Source of the DNA: Luteimonas aestuarii
Lineage (GTDB): Bacteria > Pseudomonadota > Gammaproteobacteria > Xanthomonadales > Xanthomonadaceae
Direction: 5' to 3'
Length of the DNA stretch: 64,000 bases
NCBI RefSeq assembly: GCF_004357985.1
Contig: NZ_SMTF01000010.1
Coordinates: 62,001 to 126,000, forward strand
Under the pieces are notes generated by a model that made no database searches, was not told the origin of the DNA, and saw only the letters and a program-made list of their open reading frames with translations. This document shows positions 42,119 through 51,610 of this stretch, in pieces. The position numbers and the translations under genes were made by a program. The number at the start of each line of letters is the position of its first letter. Position 1 is the first letter of the stretch.

Positions 42119-42207
42119 GGGCGGGGGTCCGGAGCCGTAGGTCCATTCAGGATACGGTGCCCGCGGCGCGGGTTGCGCCTGTCGGTGGTCATGGGCCGTG
42201 CCCGCGA

Positions 42208-43722
42208 TCACGCTGCAAGCGGGTCGAGGCCTCGATCCGCACGGCGATAGCCGATGGCTTCGGTCAGGTGGGCGGTGGCGATGCCGGGGCTGCCGGCCAG
42301 GTCGGCGATGGTGCGGGCCACGCGCAGGATGCGGTGCATCGAGCGCGCGGACAGTTGCAGCGATTCGATCGCGCGTTCCAGCAGGGCCTGGTCGGCCGGC
42401 TGCAGCCGGCACCAGGCGCTGGTTTCAGCCTGGCTGAGCGCGGCATTGGTCTTGCCGGCCCGTTGTGCCTGCACCGCGCGGGCCGCCTCGACGCGGGCGC
42501 GGACCTCGGCGCTGGATTCGCCGGCGGGCGCATCCGGCCGCAGTTCGGACGGTGGCAGCCGCTGCACGTCGATATGCAGGTCGATGCGGTCGAGCAGCGG
42601 GCCGGAGATGCGCGCACGGTAGCGACGTATGGCTTCGATGCCGCAGCGGCAGCGGCCGCAGGGATCGCCGGCCCAGCCGCAGGGGCAGGGATTCATCGCC
42701 GCGACCAGCTGGAACCGCGCGGGAAACTCGCACTGCCTCGCCGCGCGCGAGATCGTCACCACGCCCGATTCCAGCGGTTCGCGCAGCACCTCCAGTGCGC
42801 GGCGATCCCACTCGGGCAACTCATCCAGGAACAGCACGCCGTGGTGCGCCAGCGAGATCTCCCCCGGGCGCGGCTCGGCGCCACCGCCGACCAGCGCCAC
42901 CGCGCTGGCGGTGTGGTGCGGAGAACGGAACGGGCGCTCGCGCCAGCGCGCCGGGTCGAGTCCGCGGCCGCTGACAGACGCGATGGCCGCCGCTTCCAGC
43001 GCTTCGGCCTCGCTGGCCTCGGGCAGGATGCCGGGCAGGCGCGAGGCCAGCAGTGTCTTGCCGCAGCCGGGTGGTCCGGCCAGCAGCAGGTGGTGGCCGC
43101 CGGCCGCGGCGATCTCCAGCGCGCGCCGCGCCTGCGCCTGCCCGCGCACGTCGCGCAGGTCGGGGCCTGGCAGGCGTTGTGCGACGGCAGGCGCGGGCTG
43201 CGGCAGTGTCTTGCTGCCATGGAGCATCGCGCAGACTTCCAGCAGGGTGCGCGCGGTGCGGACCTCCAGCCCGGACACCAGTGCGGCTTCGTCGCCATTC
43301 GTGGCCGGCACCACCAGGGTGCGGCCGGTTTCGGCGCAGGCCAGTGCCGCTGGCAGCACGCCGTCGACCGGACGCAGCTCGCCGGTCAGGCCCAGTTCGC
43401 CGACGAACTCGCAGCCGGCCAGCGCTTCCAGCGGGATCTGACCGCTCGCGGCGAGGATGCCGAGTGCGATCGGCAGGTCGAAGCGGCCGCCACCCTTGGG
43501 CAGGTCGGCCGGCGCCAGGTTGACGGTGATCACGCGCGCCGGGAATTCGTACTGCGCGCACTGGATCGCCGCGCGTACGCGGTCCTTGGCTTCGCGCACC
43601 GCCGCTTCGGGCAGGCCGACGATGTTCATCCGCGGGATGCCGCCGGCCAGGTACACCTCGACCTGGATCGCCGGCGCGCGCACGCCGGCACGCGCGCGTC
43701 CATGCACGAGTGCGAGGGCCAT
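42208..43722 (-). CDS. comM: ComM/YifB-family Mg-chelatase-like ATPase
   Basis: An AAA+ protein of 504 residues. The N-terminal Lon-like domain carries VEVYLAGGIPRMNIVGLPE; Walker A is LAGPPGCGKTLL, Walker B VLFLDELPEW, and a C-terminal Mg-chelatase-like end with the zinc-like CPCGWAGDPCGRCRC cluster. ComM is a helicase that extends D-loops during natural transformation. It starts 11 bases after ubiK on the same strand. With comF in the same window, competence functions are present but not clustered. Confidence 0.93.
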   Translation of the reverse strand: MALALVHGRARAGVRAPAIQVEVYLAGGIPRMNIVGLPEAAVREAKDRVRAAIQCAQYEFPARVITVNLAPADLPKGGGRFDLPIALGILAASGQIPLEALAGCEFVGELGLTGELRPVDGVLPAALACAETGRTLVVPATNGDEAALVSGLEVRTARTLLEVCAMLHGSKTLPQPAPAVAQRLPGPDLRDVRGQAQARRALEIAAAGGHHLLLAGPPGCGKTLLASRLPGILPEASEAEALEAAAIASVSGRGLDPARWRERPFRSPHHTASAVALVGGGAEPRPGEISLAHHGVLFLDELPEWDRRALEVLREPLESGVVTISRAARQCEFPARFQLVAAMNPCPCGWAGDPCGRCRCGIEAIRRYRARISGPLLDRIDLHIDVQRLPPSELRPDAPAGESSAEVRARVEAARAVQAQRAGKTNAALSQAETSAWCRLQPADQALLERAIESLQLSARSMHRILRVARTIADLAGSPGIATAHLTEAIGYRRADRGLDPLAA

Positions 43723-43733
43723 GGGCGAAAAAC

Positions 43734-44018
43734 CTAGTGCGGTTGGGGCGTTCGTGCGTCGGCGCCGGGGGGCTGCGCCAGTTGTGCTTCCAGCGCCGCG
43801 ACCGCGCGCTCCAGCTCCTCCAGTTTCTCGCGCGTGCGCAGCAGCACCGCGCGCTGCACGTCGAACTCCTCGCGCGTCACCAGGTCCAGCTTGCCCAGCC
43901 CGGATTGCAGCACGGCCTTGAAGTTCTCCTGCAGTTCCTCGCGGCTCTCGCGCAGGCCGGGCGGCACCAGGCCGCTGAGGCGGCGGGCAAGGTCGTCGAT
44001 GTGGCTGAGGTCGATCAT
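43734..44018 (-). CDS. ubiK: Ubiquinone biosynthesis accessory factor UbiK
   Basis: A protein of 94 residues matching the UbiK/YqiC (BMFP) family: an N-terminal helix IDDLARRLSGLVPPGL, ELQENFKAVLQSGLGKLDLVTREEF, and a coiled-coil RTREKLEELERAVAALEAQL. UbiK helps UbiJ hold the ubiquinone-synthesis complex at late steps. The start at 44018 (MIDLSH) is preferred over longer frames, which lack coiled-coil or helix character. It is directly upstream of comM (11 bases) and divergent from glnB. Confidence 0.9.
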   Translation of the reverse strand: MIDLSHIDDLARRLSGLVPPGLRESREELQENFKAVLQSGLGKLDLVTREEFDVQRAVLLRTREKLEELERAVAALEAQLAQPPGADARTPQPH

Positions 44019-44067
44019 GTCCGGGGCTCCTGCCGAATCCGCATCCAGCATCCCCCGCGCTGCGTGA

Positions 44068-44562
<495 letters not shown>

Positions 44563-44566
44563 GTCC

Positions 44567-45406
44567 ATGTCGCTCCAAGCCCTCTTCGCGATGGGTCTGC
44601 CGCGTCGTGTCGTGGGACGACTTGCCGTTGGAGTGGCGATGGTTGTTTCCGGTAGCCATGCTCTCGCGCAGGATGTCCAGTCCATTCCTCGCGGAGAGAA
44701 TGGCTACGAATTGCGGATCGAACTGGGTGGGGTGACGAGTCTGGAAGATGCGCAGGAAGCGCTGTGGCCGCATGCCCAGCGACTGTGCGGGGATCGGGCC
44801 GTGCAGTACGGACAGTACCGCTACGATGCAATCGCACCCTTGGCTGGAACCGGGACCGACGGGGACCGCGCCGGGCACATGGCCTTGGTGCAGGCGCTGG
44901 AGTGTGTTGGCGATGCGGGATTGCATGAGCAGGAAGCGCCTGCATTCGTGCCCGCGCCGCTGGTGCCACCCACGCCGGAGGACGAGGCCGCTGTGCGCGA
45001 TCTCAGCGTCAATTATCTGTCCGCGGTGGATGAGGACCGTTTCGCTGATGCGTTCGCGATGATGTCGCCATCCTTTCGGCCGATCATGGCGCAAGGCAAT
45101 TGGCGCGAGACGCGCGGGGCATTCAATTCCAAGGTCGAATCCCAGGCCGTGCGGCAGATCGTCAGGTTGACCTGGTACGACGATCCGGCTGGCGCGCCGA
45201 CACCCGGCCGCTACGTCGCCGCGGACTATCGGGGCGATCATGCAGGGGGCGCCTTCTACTGCGGCTACCTGGTGTGGCTGTTGCAGGCCGACGGCAGCTA
45301 TCGTCTGGTGCGCTCCGAGGAAGGCATGCTGTCGGGTGAGGAAGCACGCCGTATCCCGGCGGGCATGCGTGCGACGGTACGCGCGCAGCTGCAGTGCAGG
45401 GATTGA
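44567..45406 (+). CDS. Secreted protein with C-terminal DUF4019-like domain
   Basis: A protein of 279 residues with a signal peptide (ending SHALAQD). The first half has GYELRIELGGVTSLEDAQEAL and two cysteines; the second half, from about residue 145, matches DUF4019: LSVNYLSAVDEDRFADAFAMMSPSF, GNWRETRGAFNSKV and a GGAFYCGYLVW segment. DUF4019 folds like NTF2 and its role is unknown. It lies 4 bases after glnB on the same strand; a functional link to nitrogen control is possible only by position. Confidence 0.75.
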   Translation: MSLQALFAMGLPRRVVGRLAVGVAMVVSGSHALAQDVQSIPRGENGYELRIELGGVTSLEDAQEALWPHAQRLCGDRAVQYGQYRYDAIAPLAGTGTDGDRAGHMALVQALECVGDAGLHEQEAPAFVPAPLVPPTPEDEAAVRDLSVNYLSAVDEDRFADAFAMMSPSFRPIMAQGNWRETRGAFNSKVESQAVRQIVRLTWYDDPAGAPTPGRYVAADYRGDHAGGAFYCGYLVWLLQADGSYRLVRSEEGMLSGEEARRIPAGMRATVRAQLQCRD

Positions 45407-45454
45407 AACGACTACGCCGGACCCTGGTGTGACGCGGTGAATCCCATCCGGCTA

Positions 45455-45526
45455 GCGTAGGGCGGGTCTCGACCCGCCAAGGATTGCTTATGGCTGCGCA
45501 ATGGCGGGTCGAGACCCGCCCCACGC
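45455..45526. repeat. Inverted pair of 25-base palindromic repeats between convergent genes
   Basis: Two 25-base units (45455-45479 and 45502-45526) are inverse copies with one mismatch; each contains the palindrome GGCGGGTCTCGACCCGCC or its reverse. The pair lies between the stops of the DUF4019-like gene and speE, where it can act as a two-way terminator. Related units occur at 61461-61726. Confidence 0.85.
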
Positions 45527-45534
45527 CTTGCGCT

Positions 45535-46383
45535 TCAGTCGCCCAGTGCTTCGGCCACGAACGGCGGCAGGTGCTGCGCACCCTTGTGCAGGTCGGCGCT
45601 GTAGTACTTCGTCTTGAATGCCTTGGCGCGGGCATCGGCTTCGCGGAACTCGAAGCCGCCGGACTTGCGCGCCAGCGTGCAGCTCCACCAGCCGGTGGGA
45701 TAGCACGGCTGCGGGAATGGCAGGGTCTGGAACGTGGCGAAACCGGCCTTGCCCATTTCAGCGCGCATGGCGTTGATCAGATCGAGATGCACTAGAGGCG
45801 ACTCGGACTGCTGCACCAGGATGCCGTCGTCCTTCAGTGCGCGGAAGCAGCTCTCGTAGAAGGCCTTGTTGAACAGGCCTTCGGCCGGGCCCACCGGGTC
45901 GGTGGAGTCCACGACCACGATGTCGAGGCTGCCCGGCGCGCAGTTCGCCATGTAGGCGATGCCGTCGTCGAACAGCAGTTCGGCGCGCGGGTCGTCGTTG
46001 GACGCGCACAGTTCGGGGAAATACTTCTCCGCCATGCGCGTGACCTGTTCGTCGATGTCGCACTGCACGGCCTTCTGCACGCCCGCATGCTTGAGCACTT
46101 CGCGCAGGGTGCCGCAGTCGCCGCCGCCGATGATCACCACCTGCTTCGGGTCGGCATGGGTGAACAACGCCGGGTGCGCCACCATCTCGTGGTACAGGAA
46201 GTTGTCGCGCGTGGTGACCATCATCGCGCCGTCGATCAGCATCACGTTGCCCCAGTCGGTGCTCTCGTAGATCTCGATCTTCTGGAACGGCGACTGCACC
46301 TCGTCCAGCTTGCGGGTGACGCGGAAGCCGATGGCCGATCCGGCGGGGTCGAAGTTTTCGTACAGCCAGGTGGGAGCGGTCAT
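45535..46383 (-). CDS. speE: Polyamine aminopropyltransferase (spermidine synthase)
   Basis: An enzyme of 282 residues that transfers the aminopropyl group of decarboxylated SAM to putrescine. Motifs are DNFLYHEMVAHP, the dcSAM-binding GGGDCGTLREVLKH and VVVDSTDPVGPAEGLF with the catalytic aspartate. The start at 46383 (MTAPTW) fits the family; the longer frame to 46494 runs into the speA promoter. It is divergent from speA, so the two polyamine genes share a 122-base regulatory gap. SAM decarboxylase (speD) is not in the window. Confidence 0.94.
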   Translation of the reverse strand: MTAPTWLYENFDPAGSAIGFRVTRKLDEVQSPFQKIEIYESTDWGNVMLIDGAMMVTTRDNFLYHEMVAHPALFTHADPKQVVIIGGGDCGTLREVLKHAGVQKAVQCDIDEQVTRMAEKYFPELCASNDDPRAELLFDDGIAYMANCAPGSLDIVVVDSTDPVGPAEGLFNKAFYESCFRALKDDGILVQQSESPLVHLDLINAMRAEMGKAGFATFQTLPFPQPCYPTGWWSCTLARKSGGFEFREADARAKAFKTKYYSADLHKGAQHLPPFVAEALGD

Positions 46384-46505
46384 GGGCAGGGGTCCTTGGT
46401 GCGGGGCGGCGCGGGCGCGCATTGTAGCGAAGCGCCCTGTCCGGACGATGACAGGCTGCGACGGCAGCGGGCGGTAGAATGCGCGGCCAGACACGAGGAA
46501 GCGCC

Positions 46506-48395
46506 ATGACCGCCTGGTCGCCCGACCACGCCCGCAAGACCTATTCGATCCCGCACTGGGCCGAAGGCTACTTCGACGTCGACGACGCCGGCCGCATCGT
46601 GGTGCGTCCGCGCGGCGCGCAGGGCGGCAGCATCCCGCTGCCGGAGGTGGTGGACGCCGCGCTCGACCGTGGCGCCAACCTGCCGCTGCTGGTGCGCTTC
46701 CCGGACATCCTCGGCGACCGCCTGGGCAAGCTGCAGGCGGCGTTCGCGCAGGCGCAGGCCGACTGGGACTACAGCGGCGGCTACACCGCGGTGTATCCGA
46801 TCAAGGTCAACCAGCACGCCGCGGTGGCGGGCACGCTGGCCTCGCACCACGGCGAGGGTTTCGGGCTGGAAGCGGGCAGCAAGCCGGAACTGATGGCGGT
46901 GCTGGCGCTGTCGCGCCCGGGCGGGCTGATCGTCTGCAACGGTTACAAGGACCGCGAGTACATCCGCCTCGCGCTGATCGGCCGCAAGCTGGGCATGCAG
47001 GTGTTCATCGTGGTCGAGAAGCCGTCCGAACTGCCGCTGATCCTCGAGGAAGCGCAGGCGCTGGGCGTGGAGCCGGGCATCGGCGTGCGCATGCGACTGG
47101 CATCGCTGGGCGCGGGCAAGTGGCAGAACAGCGGCGGCGACAAGGCCAAGTTCGGCCTCTCGCCGCGCCAGGTGCTGGACCTGTGGAAGGCGCTGCGCGA
47201 CGTCGGCAAGACCGACTGGCTGGGCCTGCTGCATTTCCACATGGGCTCGCAGATTTCCAACGTGCGCGACATCGCCAACGGCATGCGCGAGGCGACGCGC
47301 TACTTCGTGGAGCTGTCGAAGCTGGGCGCGAAGATCAGCCACGTCGACGTCGGTGGCGGCCTGGGCATCGACTACGAAGGCACGCGCTCGCGCAGTTTCT
47401 GTTCGATCAACTACGGCCTGGGCGCCTACGCCGGCAACATCGTGCAGCCGTTGGCCGACGCCTGCGAGCAGCTGGGCCTCACGCCGCCGCGCATCGTCAC
47501 CGAATGCGGCCGCGCGATGACCGCGCACCACGCGGTGCTGGTGGCCAACGTGGTGGAGGTGGAGCAGGCGCCGGAAGGCCGCGTCCCCGACGCGCACGAC
47601 GACGAGCCGGGCGTGATCCGCCACCTGCGCGAGATCCACGGCGAACTCGACGTGCGCCCGCCGGTGGAGCTCTACCACGAGGCGCAGCATTTCCACGCCG
47701 AAGGCCTGAGCGCCTACGCGCTGGGACAGCTGGACCTGGTCCATCGCGCGCGCATCGACGACCTGTTCTACGCCATCGCCCACGGCGTGCGCGCGCGCCT
47801 GAGCTACGACGAGAAGAACCACCGCGCGGTGCTGGACGAACTGGCCGAGCGGCTGGTCGACAAGTACTTCGTCAATTTCAGCGTGTTCGAATCGATGCCC
47901 GACGTGTGGGCGATCGACCAGGTGTTCCCGATCGCGCCGATCGAGCGGCTGGACGAAGTGCCCGAGCGCCGTGGCGTGATCGCCGACATGACCTGCGATT
48001 CGGACGGCAAGATCGACACCTACGTCGAGAACGAAGGCCTCGATACCTCGCTGCCGCTGCATCCGCTGCGCCGCGGCGAAAGCTATCGCCTGGGCTTCTT
48101 CCTGGTCGGTGCCTACCAGGAGATCCTGGGCGACATCCACAACCTGTTCGGCGATACCGACGCGGTGGAAGTGAAGCTGACCGACACCGGCTACGCGCTC
48201 ACCCAGCAACGCCGCGGCGACACCACCGACGTGATGCTCGATTACGTCGGCTACAAGCTCGACGACCTGCGCCGCATCTACAAGGCCAAGGTGGGCGCGG
48301 CGGACCTGTCCAAGTCCGAAGCCAACAAGCTCAACGAAGCACTGGAAGCGGGCCTGACGGCCTACACCTACCTGGACGACGCGCCGCTGGCGTAG
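46506..48395 (+). CDS. speA: Biosynthetic arginine decarboxylase
   Basis: An enzyme of 629 residues that converts arginine to agmatine, the first step of the agmatine route to putrescine. The PLP lysine is in YPIKVNQH near residue 101; the fold III barrel shows VVEKPSELPLILEEA, FHMGSQISNVRDI and DVGGGLGIDYEGT. The C-terminal catalytic region has ADMTCDSDGKID, where the cysteine contacts substrate. Length matches SpeA. Divergent from speE, which uses the putrescine downstream product. Confidence 0.95.
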   Translation: MTAWSPDHARKTYSIPHWAEGYFDVDDAGRIVVRPRGAQGGSIPLPEVVDAALDRGANLPLLVRFPDILGDRLGKLQAAFAQAQADWDYSGGYTAVYPIKVNQHAAVAGTLASHHGEGFGLEAGSKPELMAVLALSRPGGLIVCNGYKDREYIRLALIGRKLGMQVFIVVEKPSELPLILEEAQALGVEPGIGVRMRLASLGAGKWQNSGGDKAKFGLSPRQVLDLWKALRDVGKTDWLGLLHFHMGSQISNVRDIANGMREATRYFVELSKLGAKISHVDVGGGLGIDYEGTRSRSFCSINYGLGAYAGNIVQPLADACEQLGLTPPRIVTECGRAMTAHHAVLVANVVEVEQAPEGRVPDAHDDEPGVIRHLREIHGELDVRPPVELYHEAQHFHAEGLSAYALGQLDLVHRARIDDLFYAIAHGVRARLSYDEKNHRAVLDELAERLVDKYFVNFSVFESMPDVWAIDQVFPIAPIERLDEVPERRGVIADMTCDSDGKIDTYVENEGLDTSLPLHPLRRGESYRLGFFLVGAYQEILGDIHNLFGDTDAVEVKLTDTGYALTQQRRGDTTDVMLDYVGYKLDDLRRIYKAKVGAADLSKSEANKLNEALEAGLTAYTYLDDAPLA

Positions 48396-48428
48396 CGGCG
48401 CGGGATGGCACGAGGCTGGTTCCGTCAT

Positions 48429-48444
48429 CCCGGCGCATGCCGGG
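48429..48444. repeat. REP-like hairpin after speA
   Basis: CCCGGC GCAT GCCGGG, preceded by CGTCAT and followed by ACCCAG, is one copy of the extragenic palindrome type also seen at 23295-23389. It lies 34 bases past the speA stop and probably also helps end transcription. Confidence 0.65.
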
Positions 48445-48616
48445 ACCCAGCGCCTTTCTCTTCGAAGCATCCAGGACCATGGCGCCGCTTGACCGACGCT
48501 GCAGTGCGCCATGCAGGCCTGGCGGTCGACGCGCTCGATCGGCACGCCATGGTCTGATGCATCGGGCGATCGTCGGCGTTGTCGCTCTCGACGATGCGAT
48601 CGACGATCCGAGATTC

Positions 48617-49009
48617 TCAACGCGCGGCGTTGCGATCCGTGGCCGCCGACTCGCGCAGCAACGCCACCTGCAACTCCACCCGCTTGAGTTCGCGCAGCAT
48701 GCGGTTGGCTTCGACCCGGGTGCCCATGAACGTCTTCATCATCGCCGAGTACTGGAACAGCAGCAGCGCCACCACGCCCCACTTCACGGCTGCCAGCATG
48801 TCGTGCGCCGTCCACAGCTGCCAGAAGGCGAATGCGAAGCCGGCGAACGCGGCCAGCGCGGTGACGTAGGCCAGCACGCCCACCCAGCCCTGCGGCCCGC
48901 GGAACAGGCCCAGCGCCTGGGGGATGTAGCCGGGCTCGCCGTGGTGCGCCAGCAGGGCGCGATCCTCCGCCGACAGGGCGCGTTCGATCAGGTCATCGGT
49001 CTTGTCCAT
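48617..49009 (-). CDS. Small two-helix membrane protein, DUF6768-like
   Basis: A protein of 130 residues. A cytoplasmic N terminus (DDLIERALSAEDRALL, a helix) precedes two membrane helices (about residues 43-65 and 72-90), then a coiled-coil tail RVEANRMLRELKRVELQVALL. The composition fits DUF6768 proteins, found beside sigma factors. Its start lies 17 bases inside the sigma gene, so the pair is translationally coupled. A role as membrane-bound modulator or anti-sigma factor is a reasonable guess but is not shown by any zinc-binding motif. Confidence 0.75.
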   Translation of the reverse strand: MDKTDDLIERALSAEDRALLAHHGEPGYIPQALGLFRGPQGWVGVLAYVTALAAFAGFAFAFWQLWTAHDMLAAVKWGVVALLLFQYSAMMKTFMGTRVEANRMLRELKRVELQVALLRESAATDRNAAR

Positions 49010-49559
49010 CGTGGTCTCCTTCGAGGCGTGCGCGGACCTTGCGCCGCGCATGCATGAGCCGGGTCTTGACGGTGCCCGGCGGGATGTCGAGCGCGACGGC
49101 GATTTCCGCCACGCCCATGTGTTCGAGGTGGAACAGCGCCAGCGCCGCGTGCTGCGCCGGCGGCAAGTCGCGCATGGCCGCGAGCACCCGCGCGACGTCG
49201 GCGTCGCGCGCGGCGGTGTCGTCGGCCACGCGCTCATCGGGTTCGGCAGTCGCGGCGGCCATGCCCGCGCGCTCGTGCATCGCGTGGCGCGCGATCCGCT
49301 GGCAGCGGCGGGTGACGATGCGCAATGCCCAGGCCGGGAACGCCGCGGCATCGTCCAGTCGGTGCAGTCCACGCCAGATCTCGATCCACGCGTCCTGTAA
49401 CGCATCGCGCGCCGGCTCGACGTGGCCGGTCAGGCGCCAGCCGTGGCGCAGCAGGCGCGGTTGCCAGCGGGCGACCAGCCGCTCCCAGGCGGCACGGTCG
49501 CCCGCACGCGCCGAAGCGACCAGGTACTCGTCGTAGATCCGCCCGCTGTCGCGCTGCAC
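48993..49559 (-). CDS. ECF-type RNA polymerase sigma factor
   Basis: A sigma-70 family protein of 188 residues. Region 2 carries RDALQDAWIEIWRGLHRLDD and FPAWALRIVTRR; region 4 shows the helix-turn-helix LEHMGVAEIAVALDIPPGTVKTRLMHAR. The start is a GTG at 49559, chosen because GGAG lies 9 bases upstream and no ATG in the frame is near the first helix. It overlaps the DUF6768-like gene by 17 bases. The regulon is unknown. Confidence 0.88.
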   Translation of the reverse strand: MQRDSGRIYDEYLVASARAGDRAAWERLVARWQPRLLRHGWRLTGHVEPARDALQDAWIEIWRGLHRLDDAAAFPAWALRIVTRRCQRIARHAMHERAGMAAATAEPDERVADDTAARDADVARVLAAMRDLPPAQHAALALFHLEHMGVAEIAVALDIPPGTVKTRLMHARRKVRARLEGDHDGQDR

Positions 49560-49695
49560 GTCGCCGGCTCCGGTTGCCGTGGTTCCATCGTAAAGGTGTC
49601 GGCTCGCGGCGGAACGGTTCAATCCGCGAGGTGGCCTCCACGGCCGGCAAACGGCCGTTGCGTATGCTGGACGTCCATCCCCGTGGAGCGATCCC

Positions 49696-50637
49696 ATGCG
49701 CAAGACCCGACTCCTGCTTGCCGCCGCGCTGGCCACCGCGCTCGTCGCCTGCGCCGACCCTGCGCCACCGCCCGCGGCGTCGGTGTTGCCGCAGGGCAGT
49801 ACCGACATCGCCGAAACCCAGGCACGCAGCGCCGATGCGCATCGCTTCAACATCGGCCAATACGAGGCAGTCGTGCTGCGCGATGGCGAGATCCGCCTGC
49901 CCAACGACGGCAGCATCGTCGCGCAGGGCGTGCCGAAGGCCGACGCCGATGCGCTGCTCGATGCCGCCGGGCTGCCCACCGATACGCTGGAACTCAACGT
50001 GCAGGCGCTGCTGGTGCGCGCCGGCGATCGCGTGGTGCTGTTCGATACCGGCGCGGGCGACGCGGACTTCGCCGATGCGGGTCGACTGCAGTCGTCGCTG
50101 CAGGTGGCGGGCGTGGAGGCCGCGGAGGTCACCGACATCCTGATCAGCCATGCGCACGGCGACCACGTGGGCGGCCTGCTCGACGGCGACGGCCAGCCTG
50201 CGTTCGCGAACGCGACTGTGCGGATGACCGCGCCGGAATGGCAGGCGCTCCGGGACGACGCCGGCATGGCAGCCTTGTCCACCGCGATTGCGCCGCGCGT
50301 GGAGGCGTTCGCGCCGGGTGCCGAGGTGTTGCCCGGCGTGACCAGCGTGCCCGTGGCGGGACATACCCCGGGCCATACGGCCTACATGATCGCCGATGGC
50401 GACGCGCGCCTGCTCTACATCGGCGACACCGCGCACCACCACGTGATCTCGGTGCAGCGCCCGCGCTGGACGATCCAGTTCGACGGCGATGCGCCGGTGG
50501 CCGAGGACAGCCGCGAGGCACTGCTGGCCCGCATCGCCGACGAGAACCTGATGGTATCGTCGCCGCATTTCCCGTATCCCGGACTGGGGCGCATCGCGCG
50601 TCGCGACGACGGCTTCGTGTACGTGCCGCTGGAGTGA
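49696..50637 (+). CDS. Secreted MBL-fold metallo-hydrolase lipoprotein
   Basis: A lipoprotein of 313 residues (lipobox VAC). The metallo-beta-lactamase motif SHAHGDHVGG gives the binuclear zinc site, with further ligands in GHTPGHTAY and the IGDTAHHHV segment and a late His in VSSPHFPYPG. This pattern matches quorum-quenching lactonase-like and related periplasmic hydrolases rather than class B beta-lactamases; substrate unknown. It is divergent from the sigma gene, separated by 136 bases. Confidence 0.87.
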   Translation: MRKTRLLLAAALATALVACADPAPPPAASVLPQGSTDIAETQARSADAHRFNIGQYEAVVLRDGEIRLPNDGSIVAQGVPKADADALLDAAGLPTDTLELNVQALLVRAGDRVVLFDTGAGDADFADAGRLQSSLQVAGVEAAEVTDILISHAHGDHVGGLLDGDGQPAFANATVRMTAPEWQALRDDAGMAALSTAIAPRVEAFAPGAEVLPGVTSVPVAGHTPGHTAYMIADGDARLLYIGDTAHHHVISVQRPRWTIQFDGDAPVAEDSREALLARIADENLMVSSPHFPYPGLGRIARRDDGFVYVPLE

Positions 50638-50796
50638 GCGCGGGTTGCGATGCAGGCAATGCGGATCCATCAGCACCATGACCGGCGGCGATGCGTCCGG
50701 CGTCGAAGACGCCGGGACCCGGCGCCTCCGTGCCTGATCGTTAGCGGAGACGCCTGTGGATGACCGTGTGCCGTGGACGAAGGCGCGGCCGGCAGG

Positions 50797-51549
50797 CTAT
50801 CCGCCGCGATGCACCTGGAAGCCGGCCACCGATTGCGACACCGGCATGATCTCCAATCGGTTGATGTTGAGGTGCGGCGGCAGCGTGGCCACGTAGTGGA
50901 TCACGCCGGCGATGTCGTCGGCGGTCATCGGGTTCGCGCCCGCGTACAGCGTGTCGGAAGCGTCCTGGTCGCCGCTGGTGCGTACCAGGGTGAATTCGGT
51001 TTCGGCCATGCCCGGTTCGATCGCGGTCACGCGCACGCCGGTGCCGTGCAGGTCGCTGCGCAGGCCCAGCGAGAACTGGCTGACGAAGGCCTTGGTGCCG
51101 CCGTAGACGTTGCCGCCGGGATAGGGATACACGCCGGCGATCGAGCTGATGTTGATGATCGCGCCGCGGCGCTCGATCAGCGTGGGCAACAGGGCGTGGG
51201 TCAGCGTGACCAGCGCGGTGATGTTGGTGTCGATCATCTGCCGCCACTGCGCAAGGCTGGCCTGCTGCGCCACGGCCGTGCCGAGCGCCAGGCCGGCGTT
51301 GTTCACCAGTACGTCGACATCGCGGAATGCGGCAGGCATCGCGTCGAGCGCGGCCTGCATCGCGTCGGCGTCGCGAAGGTCGAACGCCACCGTGTGCAGC
51401 CGGGCGCTGCCGTGCCTGTCGACGAGCGCCTGCAGCCGCTCCGCACGGCGACCGGTGGCAACGACGCGCCAGCCGTCGGCAAGGAAGCGTTCAACGGCTG
51501 CGGCGCCAAAGCCGGACGTGGCGCCGGTGATGAGGACGGTCTTGGTCAT
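50797..51549 (-). CDS. Short-chain dehydrogenase/reductase, YdfG-like
   Basis: An SDR enzyme of 250 residues. The NADP-binding motif TGATSGFGAAA is followed by RRAERLQ, NNAGLALG, catalytic Ser in NISSIAGVYPY and the Y-x-x-x-K pair in VYGGTKAFVS. The closest recognisable type is YdfG, an oxidoreductase of 3-hydroxy acids such as serine or allo-threonine. No neighbours suggest a pathway. The repeat block at 51611-51763 lies upstream. Confidence 0.9.
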   Translation of the reverse strand: MTKTVLITGATSGFGAAAVERFLADGWRVVATGRRAERLQALVDRHGSARLHTVAFDLRDADAMQAALDAMPAAFRDVDVLVNNAGLALGTAVAQQASLAQWRQMIDTNITALVTLTHALLPTLIERRGAIINISSIAGVYPYPGGNVYGGTKAFVSQFSLGLRSDLHGTGVRVTAIEPGMAETEFTLVRTSGDQDASDTLYAGANPMTADDIAGVIHYVATLPPHLNINRLEIMPVSQSVAGFQVHRGG

Positions 51550-51610
51550 GGGAGGATTCTATTGGGTCGTTGCCGATGGCGTGGGGCAGTCGCTTCCGCT
51601 TCGCAGGCCT

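Noticed and set aside
39953..42250. Plus-strand frame of about 765 codons opposite the S9 peptidase
   Set aside because: Shadow frame; the minus strand carries the complete catalytic triad and lipoprotein signal.
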